This document shows, in pieces, positions 6,029 to 8,158 of a stretch of DNA of 8,158 nucleotides. Each line of letters starts with the position of its first letter. The first letter of the stretch is position 1. The position numbers and the translations under genes were made by a program. This stretch comes from Candidatus Sabulitectum sp. (GTDB lineage Bacteria; Fermentibacterota; Fermentibacteria; Fermentibacterales; JCC-6), in contig JAOZRM010000143.1 of NCBI GenBank assembly GCA_029940175.1, forward strand, positions 1-8,158. The letters are read 5' to 3'. The notes beneath the pieces were generated by a model, which made no database searches, had not been told where the DNA came from, and was given only the letters and a program-made list of their open reading frames with translations.

Positions 6029-6048
6029 ACTCAATGTAATTTACTCAA
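6020..6048 (-). promoter_or_regulatory. Sigma-70-type promoter of mntA/hepT
   Basis: On the minus strand: -35 TTGAGT (6048-6043), 17-bp spacer, -10 TATGAT (6025-6020), then 6 bp to the ATG at 6013. The layout equals that of the AbiEii-type operon promoter (17-bp spacer, 6 bp to ATG), again predicting a leaderless transcript. Confidence 0.6.
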
Positions 6049-6080
6049 GAGATGTAATCGAAGATAATTAACACAGTTCA

Positions 6081-6105
6081 GCTGGAAATGTCTTACTTTT
6101 CCTTT
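6081..6105 (+). repeat. 25-bp direct repeat, copy 1
   Basis: This 25-bp stretch matches 7717-7741 in the same orientation with a single mismatch (A at 6087, G at 7723). Read on the minus strand both copies contain AAGGAAAAGTAA, encoding Lys-Glu-Lys-stop. In copy 2 this is the real 3' end of larB. Confidence 0.75.
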
Positions 6106-6461
6106 TCTCCTCCATTGCTTTCTATCTCGTCCGTGAGGCGCTACTGCTCAACGCCCATTGTCAGTCACGCTCCAGGTAAGAAGGGCTTTCTTGAATTTCA
6201 CTATAGATGGTGGCAGTATCCTTGCGTGCTAAGAGCATCCGGCTAATTTCCCGCAGATATGTTGGGCAGAACTTCAGTAACACTTTTTGCTCCCTGGTAA
6301 GCCTTGCTTATTTCGAATATGGGAATTATCCTAGAAATGTTACATATAGGTGTAGCGTAATTTAAACAAGGCCGGGAGGCTCCACGCAAAGATGACCTTA
6401 AATAGCTTTTATCAAAGCTCATACACCATTCGTTAAAATGTTTCAGGGCTCTCATGGTCAT
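6093..6461 (-). pseudogene. Probable decayed minus-strand gene, unrecognised
   Basis: This fills most of the 480-bp gap between mntA and the propeller gene. On the minus strand an ATG-started frame (6461 to stop 6245-6243) reads MRALKHFNEWCMSFDKSYL ... IIPIFEISKAYQGAK. At an A5 run (6288-6284) a neighbouring frame takes over with protein-like KVLLKFCPTYLREISRML and ARKDTATIYSEIQESPSYL, ending at TGA 6163-6161. A third frame ends LTDEIESNGGEKEK at TAA 6095-6093. One-base slips at the A5 run and near 6160 would join these into one chain of about 120 residues. I do not recognise the family. Short open frames can occur by chance, so this stays tentative; alternatively the region is simply noncoding. 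Confidence 0.35.
6404..6419. repeat. Inverted repeat upstream of the propeller gene
   Basis: AGCTTT-TATC-AAAGCT is a perfect 6-bp inverted repeat with a 4-bp loop, followed 14 bp later by TAAAAT (6434-6439), a possible -10 without a good -35. It could be an operator or hairpin in the leader of the gene starting at 6494. Support is only the symmetry. Confidence 0.3.
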
Positions 6462-6493
6462 GATTGCCTTTTAACAGAATCAGGGGGAATATC

Positions 6494-7684
6494 GTGAGGA
6501 TAGGATTTACAATGATATCAATTATTCTTTTGTCTGCCGCTGCATATTCTGACACATGGGAACAGACGTACGGTACCGATTTACCCGAGAAGGCGTTGTT
6601 CTCTCTTGGTACCGACGATGGGGGTAACCTGACCTGCGGTATTTCCATCATTGACGTTTCCGGAGCTATCCTCTCATCCGAAAGTGCCGGAGGTATAGAC
6701 TGCATGATAGTGAGAACCGACAGTGACCGGGAGATTGTCTGGACCGGGGATTATTTTTCCGGGCCATGGCTGGATCTAGCCGCAGCCGGACTGGAAACTG
6801 ACGATGACTGTTTTGTGTTCGCAGGAGTTACCACAACCGTGAAAGAGGGGCAGCAGAACTGGATATTCAAGCTTGATGATCGTGGCGAGATCGTATGGGA
6901 AAGATCGGTGGGAACCAGTAATGATGACTGGACTTACGACATGATCCAATCCTCGGATGGGGGTTTCCTGCTTGCGGGATATGTTGATTCTGTAGCCGGA
7001 GATGGAAAAGTAGTCAGCATTCTGAAGACCGATGCTGAAGGCAATGAGATGTGGAACAGGCAGTTCGGCAACGCAGGAACAGGCATGGCGGAGGCTCTGA
7101 TCGAAATGGAGAACGGAGATTTTCTGATAACCGGTTCTGTTAAGAATCCAGACGCTGGAAACAATACCGTTCCCTTCATTTTGAGGATTGATTCCAATGG
7201 GAATGAAGAATGGCTGGAAATGATTCCCGGACAGACAGGCAACTGCTACCCGCTTGATATGGTGGAAATGACCGGCGGTAATATCATGATAACCGGTTAT
7301 ACAGAATCCAAATCCGGAAATTACGATGTCTGGGCGGCTCTTGTTTCACCAGATGGAGATCTTGTTGATCAATGGACGTACGGCGGGGAAATGGATGACA
7401 TGGCTTTTTCCATTACCTCCAGTCCTGATGGTTGCGTTATAGCTGGAAGCACAGCTTCTGAGGGTGCGGGTAGAATGGATATCTGGCTTCTCTGCATCGA
7501 TGATTCAGGGGAAGTACAATGGTCTGAAACCCATGGAGGACCGGGCAACGAGGGTGCAGAACATATCACACCTGCTGCAGGAGGAGGTTTCATCGTATCG
7601 GGATATACTTCCAGTCAGGGTGCTGGTGATGTCGATATGTGGGTTCTTAAGGTTGATGAAGAGGGACGGATGGAATCGGAATAA
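6494..7684 (+). CDS. Exported seven-repeat beta-propeller-like protein
   Basis: The 396-residue product starts with a signal peptide (residues 1-19, MRIGFTMISIILLSAAAYS) and then consists of seven units of about 50 residues. Each runs from a TYGG-like start through DGGFLLAGY-like and D-WLLKID-like strands to a DxxGExxW end. Ends of units are seen at DREIVW, DRGEIVW, AEGNEMW, SNGNEEW, DLVDQW, SGEVQW and DEEG. Seven such units suggest a closed seven-bladed propeller; nothing remains after the last one, so there is no sorting or anchoring domain. Function is unknown; such proteins usually bind partners or ligands outside the cytoplasm. The GTG at 6494 is chosen because AGGGGG (6482-6487) lies at the right distance and the signal peptide then starts properly; the TTG at 6464 would add ten residues without a site. 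It is bracketed by the 25-bp direct repeats. Confidence 0.82.
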   Translation: MRIGFTMISIILLSAAAYSDTWEQTYGTDLPEKALFSLGTDDGGNLTCGISIIDVSGAILSSESAGGIDCMIVRTDSDREIVWTGDYFSGPWLDLAAAGLETDDDCFVFAGVTTTVKEGQQNWIFKLDDRGEIVWERSVGTSNDDWTYDMIQSSDGGFLLAGYVDSVAGDGKVVSILKTDAEGNEMWNRQFGNAGTGMAEALIEMENGDFLITGSVKNPDAGNNTVPFILRIDSNGNEEWLEMIPGQTGNCYPLDMVEMTGGNIMITGYTESKSGNYDVWAALVSPDGDLVDQWTYGGEMDDMAFSITSSPDGCVIAGSTASEGAGRMDIWLLCIDDSGEVQWSETHGGPGNEGAEHITPAAGGGFIVSGYTSSQGAGDVDMWVLKVDEEGRMESE

Positions 7685-7694
7685 AGCCGATTTC
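7672..7694. terminator. Hairpin spanning the stop of the propeller gene, possible terminator
   Basis: AATCGG (7674-7679) and CCGATT (7687-7692) pair around a 7-nt loop holding the stop codon; a G-T and a G-C pair extend the stem to 8 bp. There is no T-run after it. It lies in the 44-bp gap between convergent genes, where a terminator is expected. Confidence 0.3.
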
Positions 7695-7716
7695 AGAATG
7701 CAGGAATATAGAAATG

Positions 7717-7741
7717 GCTGGAGATGTCTTACTTTTCCTTT
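7717..7741 (+). repeat. 25-bp direct repeat, copy 2 (3' end of larB)
   Basis: Same orientation as 6081-6105, 24 of 25 bases identical. This copy contains the last codons and stop of larB (stop at 7731-7729) and 12 bp beyond. The distance between the copies is about 1.6 kb, enclosing the propeller gene and the decayed region. Confidence 0.75.
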
Positions 7742-8158
7742 AGAATTCTAAGCGCCCCTGCAGCGGCTCCTATGCCGTTATCAATGTTAACCACACATAC
7801 ACCGGGGCTGCATGAGCTGAGGGACGAAAACAGTGCTGTGAAGCCCGACATGGCAGCACCGTAACCAGTGCTTACTGGTACTGCAATAACCGGCCCTGGA
7901 AACAATCCGCCCAGCACACTTATCAGCGCCGCATCCATACCGGCACAGGCGATGCAGACAGATGCAGAAAGAATGTCCGGCAGTACATTGCTTAACCTGT
8001 GGATACCGGCCACTCCCACATCTGCTATAAGTTTTACAGGTACACCCATAGTCTCAAGAATAACTACTGCTTCTTCAGCCACAGGCAGATCAGATGTACC
8101 GGCCGTTACCACAACCACAGATCCGGCAGCCTTGAATGAGCCGGTATACTCGCCAACT
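7729..8158 (-). CDS. larB: LarB, nickel-pincer cofactor biosynthesis, C-terminal part (5' end outside window)
   Basis: The frame is open from the right edge to TAA at 7731-7729, giving 142 residues of the PurE-like C-terminal domain. Recognisable pieces are VVVVTAGTSDLPVAEEA, DVGVAGIHRL, ACAGMDAALISVLGGL, PVIAVPVSTGYGAAMSG and GVCVVNIDNGIGAAAGA, all in family order. LarB carboxylates the pyridinium ring of nicotinic acid adenine dinucleotide and cleaves off AMP, the first step to the nickel-pincer nucleotide used by lactate racemase and related enzymes. Full-length proteins are about 250 residues, so the N-terminal half lies beyond the window; the GTG at 8118 is an internal valine, not the start. 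larC and larE are not in view. The gene converges on the propeller gene with 44 bp between. Confidence 0.93.
   Translation of the reverse strand, partial: VGEYTGSFKAAGSVVVVTAGTSDLPVAEEAVVILETMGVPVKLIADVGVAGIHRLSNVLPDILSASVCIACAGMDAALISVLGGLFPGPVIAVPVSTGYGAAMSGFTALFSSLSSCSPGVCVVNIDNGIGAAAGALRILKEK

Noticed and set aside
5721..6071. Plus-strand open frame of 116 codons
   Set aside because: Antisense to mntA, whose GSx10DxD motif fixes the coding strand.
7464..7751. Plus-strand open frame of 95 codons near the end of the propeller gene
   Set aside because: Out-of-frame shadow of the propeller repeats with no start site or family pattern.

Overview
The window is bacterial DNA with compact, mostly intact genes, two edge-truncated genes and an accessory stretch in the middle. 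The organism cannot be named from the sequence. A TrmB-type regulator, TPR and beta-propeller exported proteins and a LarB (nickel-pincer cofactor) gene would fit an uncultivated anaerobe, possibly of the FCB superphylum, but this is a low-confidence inference. Some genes have clear Shine-Dalgarno sites (yjjJ-like at 4020, propeller gene at 6494); others look leaderless or start at TTG/GTG.

Layout. 1-496: the C-terminal part of a TrmB-family regulator, plus strand. 662-1660 and 1689-2558: a likely two-gene plus-strand unit encoding an exported TPR protein and a membrane-anchored alpha/beta hydrolase. 2678-6013: an accessory island with three toxin-antitoxin type loci: a minus-strand AbiEii-type nucleotidyltransferase with its small upstream partner (2678-3576), a plus-strand solo HipA-family kinase with its own N-terminal HTH (4020-5336, YjjJ type), and a minus-strand MntA/HepT pair (5386-6013). 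Between the first two lie two gene relics: the 3' end of another AbiEii-like gene (about 3586-3693, minus) and the N-terminal part of an SRPBCC-family gene with an in-frame stop (3689-3877, plus). 6093-6461 holds what looks like a decayed minus-strand gene. 6494-7684 encodes an exported protein of seven propeller-type repeats. 7729-8158 is the C-terminal part of larB, minus strand, running off the right edge.

Working together: both two-gene TA operons use the same promoter layout, with a TTGA-type -35 box, a 17-bp spacer, a -10 box and only 6 bp to the ATG, so both are predicted to make leaderless mRNA. The AbiEii-type operon promoter is built out of the 3' end of the older toxin relic: its -10 box starts on the relic's stop codon. 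A near-identical 25-bp direct repeat (6081-6105 and 7717-7741) brackets the propeller gene and matches the 3' end of larB, which suggests a duplication or insertion boundary. No tRNA, rRNA, CRISPR array or intact transposase was seen.
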